This document shows, piece by piece, positions 26,960-36,047 of a DNA stretch of 64,000 nt. A program made the position numbers and the translations under genes. Source of the DNA: Clostridium sp. AM22-11AC (lineage in GTDB: Bacteria; Bacillota; Clostridia; Lachnospirales; Lachnospiraceae); the NCBI RefSeq assembly GCF_003473545.1, contig NZ_QUCM01000011.1, forward strand, positions 1-64,000. Direction: 5' to 3'. Within the stretch, counting starts at the first letter, position 1; each line of letters begins with the position of its first letter. The notes under the pieces were generated by a model, which saw only the letters and a program-made list of their open reading frames with translations, had not been told where the DNA came from and ran no database searches.

Positions 26960-27799
26960 TTACTCTGCCTTGATGTACTTAGCTACGATCTCGTCCAGAG
27001 TTCCGTTGTCCTTTAAGGTCTCTAATGCGCCGTTTACTTTGTCAAGCAGCTCGGTGTTGCCCTTCTTTACAGCAATTGCATACTCTTCTACAGTAAATGC
27101 TTCGTCTAAGATCTTTAAGCCTTCTGTTTCAGATACGAAAGTCTTTGCTGGCTCACCATCGATAACAACTGCATCGATCTTGCCCTGGCTTAATGCCTGA
27201 ACAGCTTCAAATCCCTTGTTGTAACGCTCTACAGTGGTTCCGTCTGCTTCCAGATCAGATACATAAATGTCACCGGTAGTTCCTAACTGAACACCAACGG
27301 TAACTCCCTTTAAGTCATCTGGACCAGCGATCTCGCTGTCTTCCTTAACGATGATCATCTGGGAAGCAGTTGCATAAGTATCAGAGAAATCTACAGATGC
27401 CTTACGGTCTTCAGTTACAGTCATACCAGCTAAAGCCATATCAGCCTTACCGGATACGATCTCTGGGATAATGGAGTCAAATGCGATATCTTCAATCTCT
27501 AATTCCATACCAAGCTCATCAGCAATAGCCTGTGCGATCTCAGCGTCGATACCTACGATCTTGTCTCCGTCATGGAACTCGTATGGTGGGAACTCAGCGT
27601 TGGTTGCCATAACCAGTTTGCCGCCTGCTGCTTCCTTTGACTCAGCTGCTGTACTCTCTGCTGCAGTGGATTCTTCTTTTGCTGCTGCAGTTGTATCTGC
27701 TGCTGCAGCTGCTGTTGTCTCTTTTGCGGAACCGCCGCATGCGGTTAAGGATGCTGCCATAAGAGCAGCCATTGTCAGTGCGATTACTCTTTTTTTCAT
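26960..27799 (-). CDS. Polar amino-acid ABC transporter solute-binding lipoprotein
   Basis: This 279 aa lipoprotein is a family-3 binding protein. The signal peptide ends at SLTAC, a 40-residue Ala/Thr/Glu linker follows, then the fold starts KLVMATNAEFPPYEF. The motif GKADMALAGMTVTEDRKASVDFSDTY is diagnostic of amino-acid receptors. I chose the ATG ten codons inside the longest frame because GAGGAG precedes it. It has its own promoter and is first in its operon. Confidence 0.93.
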   Translation of the reverse strand: MKKRVIALTMAALMAASLTACGGSAKETTAAAAADTTAAAKEESTAAESTAAESKEAAGGKLVMATNAEFPPYEFHDGDKIVGIDAEIAQAIADELGMELEIEDIAFDSIIPEIVSGKADMALAGMTVTEDRKASVDFSDTYATASQMIIVKEDSEIAGPDDLKGVTVGVQLGTTGDIYVSDLEADGTTVERYNKGFEAVQALSQGKIDAVVIDGEPAKTFVSETEGLKILDEAFTVEEYAIAVKKGNTELLDKVNGALETLKDNGTLDEIVAKYIKAE

Positions 27800-27814
27800 A
27801 ATGTTTTCTCCTCT

Positions 27815-27938
27815 TGCATGTTTATGCATATTATTATGTTTGCTCCCTCTATGGTGGGAAAGCTGTCTGTTCTATTATAATGCTTTTTTTCTTTTTAGCA
27901 AGAGTAAATTTATACATAGGGTTTATGGGGTTTATGCA
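27815..27938. promoter_or_regulatory. Promoter region with GTTTATG repeats before the amino-acid ABC operon
   Basis: On the minus strand TATAAT with a weak TTGCTA -35 lies near 27875-27905. GTTTATG occurs at 27820, 27921 and 27930 (the last two tandem, 9 bp apart). TGCAT-GTTT-ATGCA (27815-27828) is an inverted repeat in the 5' leader. These may be binding sites for an amino-acid-responsive regulator. Confidence 0.4.
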
Positions 27939-27953
27939 ACTCTATATATAATT

Positions 27954-28790
27954 TTACTTTCTGAGAGCCGCCTGTACCAGGTGTTTGGCAAGAACGGCAG
28001 TGGTAACTGCGCCTACGCCTCCCGGAACAGGTGTAAGTTTTCCAGATTTTTCCTCTAAAGTTTCAGCAGCTACATCACCGCAAAGTTTTCCATTTTCATC
28101 TACGTTAATGCCTACATCGATCACAGTAGTATTTTCACCTACATAGGAGGCATCTAACATTTTTGCCTTTCCTGCAGCTGCTACCAGGATCTCAGCCTGT
28201 TTGCAGGTGCCTGGAAGGTCTTTGGTGCGGGTGTGGCAGATGGTGACTGTGGCATTTTCTTTTAAAAGGAGCATGGACAGAGGACGGCCTACAACCATGC
28301 TGCGGCCTACGATCGCTGCTCTTTTTCCTTCCATAGAAATGTCATATGCCTTTAATACTTCGATCACTGCCTCTGCTGTACATGGTGCAAATCCGGTAGA
28401 GTCTCCGGAGAATACTTTTGCAATATTTACCGGTGAAATGCCATCCAGGTCCTTTTTCGGGTCGATCATGGCTTCAATGTCTTTTTCACAGATCTGCTTT
28501 GGAAGAGGACGAAGGAGAAGGATACCGCTTACATCCGGGTCTTCGTTGATAGCGGTAAATTCTTTTTTGAATGCTTCGTCTGTGATGTCAGCAGGAAATG
28601 TATAGCACTGGGAGCGGAGTCCGAATGCATCCATTTTCTTTACAGCTCCTCTTTCGTAGGACATATCATCTGGATTTTCTCCTACGCGGACGATAGCCAG
28701 CTTTGGTGCCGGTCCGTTTATTTTTTCAAGCATTGCCCCTACTTCTTCTTTGATCTTTGCGGAAACAGGTGCGCCTTTGATTAATTCCAT
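27954..28790 (-). CDS. folD: Methylenetetrahydrofolate dehydrogenase/cyclohydrolase
   Basis: This 278 aa bifunctional FolD interconverts methylene-, methenyl- and formyl-tetrahydrofolate. The motif IGRSMVVGRPLSMLL marks the nucleotide-binding site, and LLRPLPKQI and PVPGGVGAVTTAVLAKH are family signatures. In its N-terminal region the usual YxxxK tyrosine and lysine are seen in MSYERGAVKK. It lies 21 bp downstream of fchA, and the two act in the same folate pathway. Confidence 0.97.
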   Translation of the reverse strand: MELIKGAPVSAKIKEEVGAMLEKINGPAPKLAIVRVGENPDDMSYERGAVKKMDAFGLRSQCYTFPADITDEAFKKEFTAINEDPDVSGILLLRPLPKQICEKDIEAMIDPKKDLDGISPVNIAKVFSGDSTGFAPCTAEAVIEVLKAYDISMEGKRAAIVGRSMVVGRPLSMLLLKENATVTICHTRTKDLPGTCKQAEILVAAAGKAKMLDASYVGENTTVIDVGINVDENGKLCGDVAAETLEEKSGKLTPVPGGVGAVTTAVLAKHLVQAALRK

Positions 28791-28811
28791 ATTAATTTTC
28801 TCCTTTTATGA

Positions 28812-29438
28812 TCATATAAGCTGTGCCAGGACTTTTTCGTAGATCTCATCTGCCTGGGAAGTGCCGATCTTGATCATGCGTTTTGCCTTCTGGTTGATCT
28901 CTTCTGCTTTTTCACGATTTTTCATGGATTTCGTGTTTATATATACATTCATGACAGCTCCAAGAAGCGCTGTACGGGTAAACTGTACCGCTACGCCCAC
29001 ATCGCTGACTGCCATGCGGCTTCCTTTATCTGCCAGGACGTCTAAAATTTCTAAGAGTTCCAGTGATTTTTCCATGATCTCTACTGGAACCATGCTGGCA
29101 TCTAACAGCTTTTCTTCCATAACGGCATCTTTATGCTCTTTTTCTTCCGGGGTGGCGGATGGCAGGCGGTAACATTCTGCAAGAGGTGCAAATACTTCTG
29201 CGTCACGGTCGGAGAAGTGCAGGAATTCCTGCTGCATGTTCTTTAAATCAGTCAGGTATTTCTGCATTTCGTCTTCTACTTCTGCATATTTTTTCTTTCC
29301 TACAGTCAGATTTACCACCATCTGTCCCAGGGCATTTCCCAGTGCTCCTGCTAAAGCGGATGCTCCGCCGCCTCCCGGAACCGGCGCCTTAGATGAAAGG
29401 ACCTCCAGGTACTCACTTATCTTTTTCTCTTCTGTCAT
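28812..29438 (-). CDS. fchA: Cyclodeaminase/cyclohydrolase family protein (FchA-like)
   Basis: This 208 aa helical protein belongs to the formiminotetrahydrofolate cyclodeaminase/methenyl-THF cyclohydrolase family. The opening EYLEVLSSKAPVPGGGGASALAGALGNALG is diagnostic. It is next to folD, so a role as methenyl-THF cyclohydrolase in one-carbon metabolism is likely. True cyclodeaminase activity would need a formiminotransferase partner, which is not nearby. Confidence 0.93.
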   Translation of the reverse strand: MTEEKKISEYLEVLSSKAPVPGGGGASALAGALGNALGQMVVNLTVGKKKYAEVEDEMQKYLTDLKNMQQEFLHFSDRDAEVFAPLAECYRLPSATPEEKEHKDAVMEEKLLDASMVPVEIMEKSLELLEILDVLADKGSRMAVSDVGVAVQFTRTALLGAVMNVYINTKSMKNREKAEEINQKAKRMIKIGTSQADEIYEKVLAQLI

Positions 29439-29538
29439 TCTTTCTCCTCAATAATCTCTGTGTGCTGTCTGCACAGCAGACATGCTGAAACCACCTGTGA
29501 AAAACACGGGATGCGTATTTTGTTTCCTACGTTTTACC

Positions 29539-30315
29539 TTATTCCTCAGCCTTGACAATCACGTCTTTTGTCAGATCCTTGATCACTTCTCCTGCAATGA
29601 TCAGGCCTACCACGGACGGCACAAATGCAGTACTTCCCGGAATATCCCGGCGTTCAGTACATTTATGAGCTGCACCTGGCGGGCAGATGCAGTGGTTTCT
29701 GCAACTGATGGCCATATCGTTGATCGGTCTTGTAGGCTGCTCCTCGGAGTAAACCACCTTTAATTTCTTTACGCCTCTTTTTTTCAGCTCCCGGCGCATA
29801 ACTTTTGCCAACGGGCAGACTTTTGTTTTGTAAATGTCAGCTACACGGAACATGGTAGGATCTAATTTATTTCCGGCGCCCATGGAGCTGATGATGGGAA
29901 CTCCTTTTTCTTTTGCTTTCATTACCAGTTCCAGCTTGGCTGTAACGGTATCTACTGCGTCTACGATATAGTCGTAATCTTCAAATGGAAATTCGTCTGC
30001 GTTTTCCGGCAGGAAGAAGCATTTGTGGATCTCTACCTTTACGTCCGGGTTGATCTCCAGCATACGTTCTTTCATCACTTCTGCCTTGTATTTTCCTACA
30101 GTTTTGCGGGTTGCAATGATCTGGCGGTTTAAGTTGGTCAGGCATACTTTATCGTCATCGATCAGGTCGAATGCGCCTACTCCGCTTCGCACCAGTGCTT
30201 CACAGGTATAACCGCCTACTCCGCCGATGCCAAATACTGCTACACGGGAAGAAGCCAGCTTTTCCATTGCCGCTTTGCCAAATAATAATTCTGTTCTTGA
30301 AAACTGATTTAACAT
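29539..30315 (-). CDS. tcdA: tRNA threonylcarbamoyladenosine dehydratase (TcdA-like)
   Basis: This 258 aa E1-like enzyme of the ThiF/MoeB fold should convert t6A37 of tRNA into its cyclic form. The nucleotide-binding motif GIGGVGGYTCEALVRSG and DDDKVCLTNLNRQ are visible. The active-site region SSMGAGNKLDPT is typical of TcdA. A cysteine cluster (CRNHCICPPG) occurs near the C-terminus. I chose the ATG at 30315 with GAGGAA upstream. It lies 100 bp before fchA and may be read into it. Confidence 0.88.
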   Translation of the reverse strand: MLNQFSRTELLFGKAAMEKLASSRVAVFGIGGVGGYTCEALVRSGVGAFDLIDDDKVCLTNLNRQIIATRKTVGKYKAEVMKERMLEINPDVKVEIHKCFFLPENADEFPFEDYDYIVDAVDTVTAKLELVMKAKEKGVPIISSMGAGNKLDPTMFRVADIYKTKVCPLAKVMRRELKKRGVKKLKVVYSEEQPTRPINDMAISCRNHCICPPGAAHKCTERRDIPGSTAFVPSVVGLIIAGEVIKDLTKDVIVKAEE

Positions 30316-30425
30316 GCATTTTTCCTCTTTATCTGTCACTCACTTGTCAGTAGTATCATGCTGTTGGTCATATAGTGCACAGACCATAACTATTACTTAA
30401 AAAATGATACTTCATACCCGCTGTC

Positions 30426-30454
30426 TTGTCAATTGGCAAACCTTTGGGTATAAT
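30426..30454 (+). promoter_or_regulatory. Promoter of the 77-residue protein gene
   Basis: TTGTCA (30426-30431), 17 bp, TATAAT (30449-30454). The TSS falls near 30461, so the start codon at 30501 is the correct one. Confidence 0.8.
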
Positions 30455-30500
30455 AGTCATAACTAACTGCAGATCAAATCCAAAAGAGGTGTATACAAAC

Positions 30501-30734
30501 ATGAATCCAATGAATTTTCTTGCTTTAAAACCATCCTGGGAAAAATTTCGGACCAATCACCCGAAAATGATCTCCTTTGTGAAAACAGCTTCCAGGGAAA
30601 GCTTTTTAGATGAAGGCAGTCTGATCGAGATCAAGGTCACCAACAGCAGCGGAAAAACCATGGCTGCCAATATCCGTGTGAAAAAAGATGATATTGAGTT
30701 TTTAGGAGGCTTAAAAAATGCGCTGGAGAAGTAA
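30501..30734 (+). CDS. Small conserved protein of unknown function (77 aa)
   Basis: This is a soluble, basic 77 aa protein with no recognised domain. The pattern LKPSWEKFRTNHPKMISFVKTASRESFLDEGSLIEIKVT suggests an N-terminal helix and a C-terminal beta segment. I recall similar short proteins in Lachnospiraceae genomes but cannot name a family. It has its own near-consensus promoter, an AGAGGTG site and a terminator overlapping its stop codon, so it is a single-gene unit and a real gene. Confidence 0.72.
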   Translation: MNPMNFLALKPSWEKFRTNHPKMISFVKTASRESFLDEGSLIEIKVTNSSGKTMAANIRVKKDDIEFLGGLKNALEK

Positions 30735-30752
30735 TTTCCCCGGCGTATTTTT
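30719..30752 (+). terminator. Terminator overlapping the 77-residue gene stop
   Basis: Arms 30719-30730 and 30736-30747 pair with two wobbles and one mismatch, followed by a T-run. The stop codon lies in the loop. Confidence 0.65.
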
Positions 30753-30893
30753 TAATATTTTTTCTTACATTTTTTTACATTTTAATGAAATGTATATATT
30801 CTTTGATTTTTATATGGTAAAATTCAGATACAAAATATTATTTTACTTGAAGCTGCCAGTTGGATATCACGGCAGTGTCAGAAAGGAGTTCCT

Positions 30894-32459
30894 ATGTTAG
30901 AACTGATCCTCTATTTTGGTCCTGTTATCCTGGTTGTCCTTCTGGTGCTTCTTATTATAACCCAGGGATACGTAAAAGCTCCACCGGATCACGCCTATAT
31001 TATCTCCGGTCTCAGAAAAGAGCCCCGGGTGCTGGTAGGCCGCGCCGGTCTGAAACTGCCTTTCTTTGAGCAGCTTGATAAGCTTTATCTTGGCCAGATC
31101 ACCGTTGACATTAAAACAGATGAGTACATTCCTACTAATGATTTTATCAATGTTATGGTGGACGCTGTTGCAAAGGTACGCGTGGCAGATGACCCGGCCA
31201 TGTTAAAACTGGCTATGCGAAATTTCTTAAATAAGAATTCTGCCAAGATCGCCGCTGATCTGCAGGACTCTCTTCAGGGTAATATGCGAGAGATCATCGG
31301 TACGTTGACTCTGCGTGCGATCAATACAGACCGTGACTCTTTCTCAGATCAGGTTATGGCAAAGGCTTCTAAGGATATGGAGAAGCTGGGAATTGAGATC
31401 CTTTCCTGCAATATCCAGAATGTAACAGATGAACATGGCCTGATCCAGGATCTTGGTATGGATAATACTTCTAAGATCCGCAAGGACGCTTCCATTGCAA
31501 AGGCGGAGGCAGAACGTGATATTGCCATTGCCCAGGCTGCTGCAGATAAGGCTTCCAATGAGGCAAGAGTTCTTGCAGAAACAGAGATCGCCCAGAAAAA
31601 TAATGAACTGGCTATTAAAAAGGCTGAATTGCAGAAAGCTTCTGACACGAAAAAGGCTGAAGCAGATGCTGCTTACGAGATCCAGAAACAGGAACAGCAA
31701 AAGACCATCCAGGCAGCTACTGTAAATGCCCAGATTGCCAAAGCTGAACGTGAAGCTGAACTGCGCAAACAGGAAGTTGCTGTACAGCAGCAGGCATTGG
31801 AAGCTGAGATCAATAAGAAAGCGGATGCTGACCGTTATGCCATTGAGCAGGCTGCTGCCGCTGACCTGACCCGCCGCCAGAGAGAAGCAGAAGCAAAGAA
31901 ATACGAACAGGAAAAGGAAGCAGAAGCACGAAAGGCCCAGGCGGAAGCACAGAAATACGCTATGCTCCAGGAAGCAGAAGGTATCCGGGCGAGAGGTGAA
32001 GCAGAAGCTGCCGCTATCCAGGCAAAGGCTTTAGCAGAAGCAGAAGGTATGGAAAAGAAAGCCCAGGCTTACCAGAAGTACAACCACGCTGCTATGGCAG
32101 AAATGATGATGAAAGTCCTTCCTGAAATTGCCGGAAAGATCGCAGAACCATTATCCCAGATCGACAAGATCACCATTATCGGCGGTGGAAATGGGTCTGA
32201 TGACGGTGTTGGCAACGTTGCAGGCAATGTGCCTGTGGTTATGGCAAAGCTGTTTGAGTCCATGAAAGAGGCTACAGGCGTTGACCTGGCTGAGATCATG
32301 AAAGCAGATACATATGATGCCAAGGTGACCAGGAATATTAACCTGAACGGGGCAGAGGATGCCTTGAAGCAGGTGATCGCTGCTGATACAGCTCCCGCTG
32401 ACAAACCTGTTGCTGAAACAGATCCTGAGATTGCTAAGACTTCTGAGATTACTGAATAA
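30894..32459 (+). CDS. Flotillin family (SPFH/band 7) membrane protein
   Basis: This 521 aa protein resembles flotillin (YuaG/FloT). One N-terminal hydrophobic segment (about residues 5-22) anchors it, the SPFH domain follows to about 180, and a long Ala/Glu/Lys/Gln coiled coil with EA-rich repeats covers about 190-400. Such proteins form oligomeric platforms in the membrane and affect fluidity and signalling. The usual NfeD-type partner is not next to it. The gene stands alone, with a terminator after it. Confidence 0.9.
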   Translation: MLELILYFGPVILVVLLVLLIITQGYVKAPPDHAYIISGLRKEPRVLVGRAGLKLPFFEQLDKLYLGQITVDIKTDEYIPTNDFINVMVDAVAKVRVADDPAMLKLAMRNFLNKNSAKIAADLQDSLQGNMREIIGTLTLRAINTDRDSFSDQVMAKASKDMEKLGIEILSCNIQNVTDEHGLIQDLGMDNTSKIRKDASIAKAEAERDIAIAQAAADKASNEARVLAETEIAQKNNELAIKKAELQKASDTKKAEADAAYEIQKQEQQKTIQAATVNAQIAKAEREAELRKQEVAVQQQALEAEINKKADADRYAIEQAAAADLTRRQREAEAKKYEQEKEAEARKAQAEAQKYAMLQEAEGIRARGEAEAAAIQAKALAEAEGMEKKAQAYQKYNHAAMAEMMMKVLPEIAGKIAEPLSQIDKITIIGGGNGSDDGVGNVAGNVPVVMAKLFESMKEATGVDLAEIMKADTYDAKVTRNINLNGAEDALKQVIAADTAPADKPVAETDPEIAKTSEITE

Positions 32460-32466
32460 AATATAC

Positions 32467-32503
32467 GGGCGGCTGCACTTTATAATGCGGCCGCCCATTT
32501 TTT
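32467..32503 (+). terminator. Terminator after flotillin gene
   Basis: GGGCGGCTGCA (32467-32477) pairs with TGCGGCCGCCC (32486-32496) with one mismatch, followed by ATTTTTT. Confidence 0.8.
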
Positions 32504-32520
32504 ATGCCTGCTTTTATAAA

Positions 32521-35142
32521 TTATTTTTCCTCATATTCTTCGGAGTCCTCAGGATCATGTTCTTCTGAGCTGACCGGTTCCGGCTCTTTTCGAAATTCTT
32601 CGTCTGACTCTTCCTGAATATTTTCTTTAAAAGCTTCATCTTCCTGATCTGATCTTAACTTCCATCGAAGGATCACCCTGAACAGGTCTCCTTCTACCTC
32701 TATCTTCATGGTGCCGCCCTGGACTTCGGTAAAGCTTCTTGCAATGGCAAGACCAAGACCGGAGCCTTCTGTATTTCTGGACGCATCCCCTCTTACAAAA
32801 CGTTCTGTCAGCTCTTCCGGTGAAATCTTCAGTTCTTCTGCGGAGATGTTTCGCAATGTTACCTGTACATATTCTCCGTCTTTTTCTGCCTTAATATAGG
32901 CTCTGGTGCCTTTCATGCCGTACTCGGTAATGTTCACCAGAAGGTTTTCAAAGATACGGCAGGTCTTCTGGCCGTCTAAGGATGCCGCCAGACGCTCATT
33001 TGGCAGGTCAAAGTGGAACTGGATGCCGCTGGCTTCTATTTTATCGGAAAGTTCAAAGCGTACCTGCTTTAACAGGCTGACTACATCTACTTCTTCCGGG
33101 TGAAGGACCACGGTACCGTTTGCCGCCTTGCTTACCTCAAACAGGTCCTCGATCAGCTCTTTTAAGCGCATGGATTTCTGGTCTAAGATCTGGATGTAGG
33201 AGTTTCGTTCTTCTTCGGTAATATTTTCCTGCTTTAACAGGTTTACATAAGTAATAATGGCAGTCAATGGTGTTTTTAAGTCGTGGGAAACATTGGTGAT
33301 CAGCTCTGTTTTGGTCCGCTCACTTTTCACCTCTTTTTCCACTGCCTTTTTGAAGCCGTCCTGTACCTTAAACAGCTGGTTTTTAAATGGCTCAAAAATC
33401 CCTAAATCTTCCTCTTCTTTTACATCCAGGTTGCCCTCTGCCATTTCCTGAATACAGTTAAGGAGCTTGTGGTATTTTTCCTGTACTTTTCCCCAATATT
33501 TCTTTAAAAGGAAGAACAGTACCAGAGAATACAGTACTAATGCACCGATACCCCAGAACCACAGCAGTGAAATGCACGCAAGGATCACAAAGTTTGCAAG
33601 CACTGCCTTTCCTATGATCTTGCTGGAATTGCTTTCCCAGTCTGTCTGTGAAAACAGGTCCAGGCCAGTGCATACCCAGTGTTTGCAGAAACGTAAGAAT
33701 TTTCCAAGCCAGGTGCGCTCTTTAAAGTAACACCATGGTCCCAAACTGAAGAAGGAACGGAAACTGGTGACTCCCCAGTAAAACATTCCGTAAATGACCA
33801 CCCAGAACAGGAAATTGGCTGCAACGGCCAGGGCATTGGCCATAACCGGTAAAAAGCCTGCTTTTGCCAGCTCTGCCTGGAGAGTTCCCGCCATAAAGCT
33901 GCGTACTATATCTAACGGGATCTCCATATTTAAGAAAAGCAGCAGCCAGCCCACTCCGATAACGCAAAGAGGCTCAAGTGACCAGCTGAATATTTTCATT
34001 TTGACCACTTCCATTCCCGGGATAAAAGGGATAAGAAGTGCTGCCACCAGGACTGCCATGCTTACATATGCAACAACGGTGATAAATCCATGACCGCTTT
34101 GATAATCATAATTATCATAAGCATATGCATTCCGTGGCTTTTCCTCATTCCAGCTTCCAAGCTGAGTCGGCTGACACCGGAATTTAATGGTCATATTTTT
34201 CGGACCACTGAATTCCAGACCAGATCTGCGGTAGCTGTTATTAAGTCTTGCAGCCAGGGGATCATAAAACTCAAAACGGCCAATGGAACGGATCAGGCCT
34301 GAACAGTTGCTTTCAAGACCTGTTACACCTGACACAGTCAGTCTGCCATTTTCATCAAAATGTACGGTAAACTGAAGTTCATTGTCTGCTACTGTCCGGG
34401 AAAATATTTCCTCAGGAGCACTTACATTGCTGCGCAGGTAGCCGCCCTGTGGGTCCATGACCGCATAGGAGATACGTTCATTGTACTGGTTATAAAGATT
34501 ATTCCAGCTGGTTCCCAGTTCATCGATCAGATCTGTTATTTCTTTTCTGAGAGCCGGAATGTCTTCTTCTGTTTCTGTAACATCTGCACCATAAACTTCT
34601 TCGTCTGTAACTTCTGCGTTCTCACTTTCATCTGTCTGCTGTTCTGAAAGGGATGGATCGGCTGCAGCCCCATCGGTCACTGCATCTGTATTTTCTGTGG
34701 CATCTGCACCGGCTGCTGTATGGTCCGTGTCCGGTGTTTCCGGCACATTCTGCGCATCTGTCGTATCCAGAATAGCCCCGGCCCCATCTCCTGTGAGAAA
34801 TGTCTGGGAATAAGTAAGGATACCACCATTTTCTTCCTGTTTCTGCTGATGCCAGAGAACGTAGCTGAAATTCATCACCTGGGTGGTCAGATTTCCGAAC
34901 CCGCCTGCTGCTTCTGTTTCCTGCCTGCGGTTCCTGCTGTTGAATTCTGCAGCTTTCTCTTCCATATAGGGATATAGCCCCACCGTAGCACCTGCCGCAA
35001 TAAAAACCGTCAGTATCATGGCTATAATTCCCAGAATTTTCCAATTATGATTTTTCTTTACAACATTTCCGTTTGTAACATTTTCATTTCCAGCATTTTT
35101 CATTTCCAGATCATCATTGTTTTTCAAGTTTGTATCCAACAC
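32521..35142 (-). CDS. Membrane sensor histidine kinase
   Basis: This protein of about 873 aa senses an external or membrane signal and phosphorylates the response regulator encoded just upstream. A first helix (about residues 35-55) leads into an external domain of about 300 residues with an acidic low-complexity part, then a block of about six helices. The HisKA box NVSHDLKTPLTAI has His620, followed by an N-box (FENLLVNITEYG) and the G-box GSGLGLAIARS. The C-terminal 40 residues are strongly acidic. The longest frame starts with GTG at 35142, inside the regulator gene. An ATG at 35103, 10 nt after that stop, is an equally good start. Confidence 0.9.
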   Translation of the reverse strand: MLDTNLKNNDDLEMKNAGNENVTNGNVVKKNHNWKILGIIAMILTVFIAAGATVGLYPYMEEKAAEFNSRNRRQETEAAGGFGNLTTQVMNFSYVLWHQQKQEENGGILTYSQTFLTGDGAGAILDTTDAQNVPETPDTDHTAAGADATENTDAVTDGAAADPSLSEQQTDESENAEVTDEEVYGADVTETEEDIPALRKEITDLIDELGTSWNNLYNQYNERISYAVMDPQGGYLRSNVSAPEEIFSRTVADNELQFTVHFDENGRLTVSGVTGLESNCSGLIRSIGRFEFYDPLAARLNNSYRRSGLEFSGPKNMTIKFRCQPTQLGSWNEEKPRNAYAYDNYDYQSGHGFITVVAYVSMAVLVAALLIPFIPGMEVVKMKIFSWSLEPLCVIGVGWLLLFLNMEIPLDIVRSFMAGTLQAELAKAGFLPVMANALAVAANFLFWVVIYGMFYWGVTSFRSFFSLGPWCYFKERTWLGKFLRFCKHWVCTGLDLFSQTDWESNSSKIIGKAVLANFVILACISLLWFWGIGALVLYSLVLFFLLKKYWGKVQEKYHKLLNCIQEMAEGNLDVKEEEDLGIFEPFKNQLFKVQDGFKKAVEKEVKSERTKTELITNVSHDLKTPLTAIITYVNLLKQENITEEERNSYIQILDQKSMRLKELIEDLFEVSKAANGTVVLHPEEVDVVSLLKQVRFELSDKIEASGIQFHFDLPNERLAASLDGQKTCRIFENLLVNITEYGMKGTRAYIKAEKDGEYVQVTLRNISAEELKISPEELTERFVRGDASRNTEGSGLGLAIARSFTEVQGGTMKIEVEGDLFRVILRWKLRSDQEDEAFKENIQEESDEEFRKEPEPVSSEEHDPEDSEEYEEK

Positions 35143-35821
35143 CCCACACCACCTTTATGTATTTCGGATCTTTTGGATCCACTTCGATTTTTTCACGGAG
35201 GTTGCGTATATGGACCATGACAGTATCTGTGTTGATGGCACGTTCGTTCCATACTCTTTCGTAGATCTCTTCTGCCGGGAAAACTCTTCCCGGATTGCGG
35301 ATGAGAAGGAGAAGGATCTTGAATTCAATGGGAGTCACTTTTACATTTTTACCGTCTGCATTGACTTCCACTGTTTCCTCATTGACTTCCAGTCCGCCCA
35401 CCTGGTGGATCTTTGGATTTTCCTTCTGCCCGGAATTTAACCGGTCTAAGAAACGGTGATATCTGCGCAGCTGGGAGTTGACTCTTGCCATCAGTTCCAT
35501 GGGGGTAAATGGCTTTGTCACATAGTCATCTGCTCCTATGTTGAGTCCCAGGATCTTATCTACCTCTTCTGTCTTTGCCGAAAGGAAGATCACCGGAAAG
35601 TCATATTTTTCCCGCAGTTTCGCAGTCATGGTGATACCGTCCATTACCGGCATCATCACATCTACGATTGCCAGGTCGATAGGCCTTTCTTCCAGGATCT
35701 TTAAGCCTTCAAGGCCGTTTTCTGCCTGAAATACCTGGTATCCCTGGCTGCGCAGGAAAATTTCCACTCCCTGGCGTATTTCTTTGTCATCCTCTACTAA
35801 AAGGATACTGTCTCCGTTCAT
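35114..35821 (-). CDS. OmpR family response regulator
   Basis: This 235 aa protein has an N-terminal receiver domain with the acidic pair E10/D11/D12, phosphoacceptor D54 (IVDVMMPVMDG) and the lysine in YVTKPF. The C-terminal winged helix ends VVWGVGYKLEKQ, typical of OmpR/PhoB. It overlaps or abuts the kinase gene, forming a two-component system. An extended -10 (TGTGATATAAT near 35905-35914) may be its promoter. No obvious target gene lies nearby. Confidence 0.95.
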   Translation of the reverse strand: MNGDSILLVEDDKEIRQGVEIFLRSQGYQVFQAENGLEGLKILEERPIDLAIVDVMMPVMDGITMTAKLREKYDFPVIFLSAKTEEVDKILGLNIGADDYVTKPFTPMELMARVNSQLRRYHRFLDRLNSGQKENPKIHQVGGLEVNEETVEVNADGKNVKVTPIEFKILLLLIRNPGRVFPAEEIYERVWNERAINTDTVMVHIRNLREKIEVDPKDPKYIKVVWGVGYKLEKQ

Positions 35822-35922
35822 ATACTCATTTCCTCCTTACGGTTTATATAGTAGCAATGAATTTGAAAGAGGCGCTTCATAAAAAATGAAAGTTTTTCTA
35901 AAGAATTATATCACAGTAGGGC

Positions 35923-35947
35923 TTCTCCCGCCAGTAGGCGGGGAGAA
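35923..35947. other. GC-rich hairpin upstream of the two-component promoter
   Basis: TTCTCCCGCC (35923-35932) pairs with 35937-35947 with one bulged G around the loop AGTA. It lies between the M42 terminator and the regulator's promoter; no T-run follows. Confidence 0.5.
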
Positions 35948-35950
35948 TGC

Positions 35951-36005
35951 AAAAAAAGGACCACCCGGCGCGGCCCGCAGGCCACACCAGAGCAGTCCCT
36001 TTTTC
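35951..36005 (-). terminator. Terminator of the peptide-use island
   Basis: A run of A and T residues flanks a GGAC/GTCC base stem (35958, 35995) with an inner GGCC/GGCC hairpin (35972, 35980). On the minus strand the stem is followed by seven T residues, about 45 bp after the M42 stop. Confidence 0.65.
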
Positions 36006-36047
36006 ACATTTTCCCAGATTTTTCCAAAATCCTGTTTTTAGAAACTC

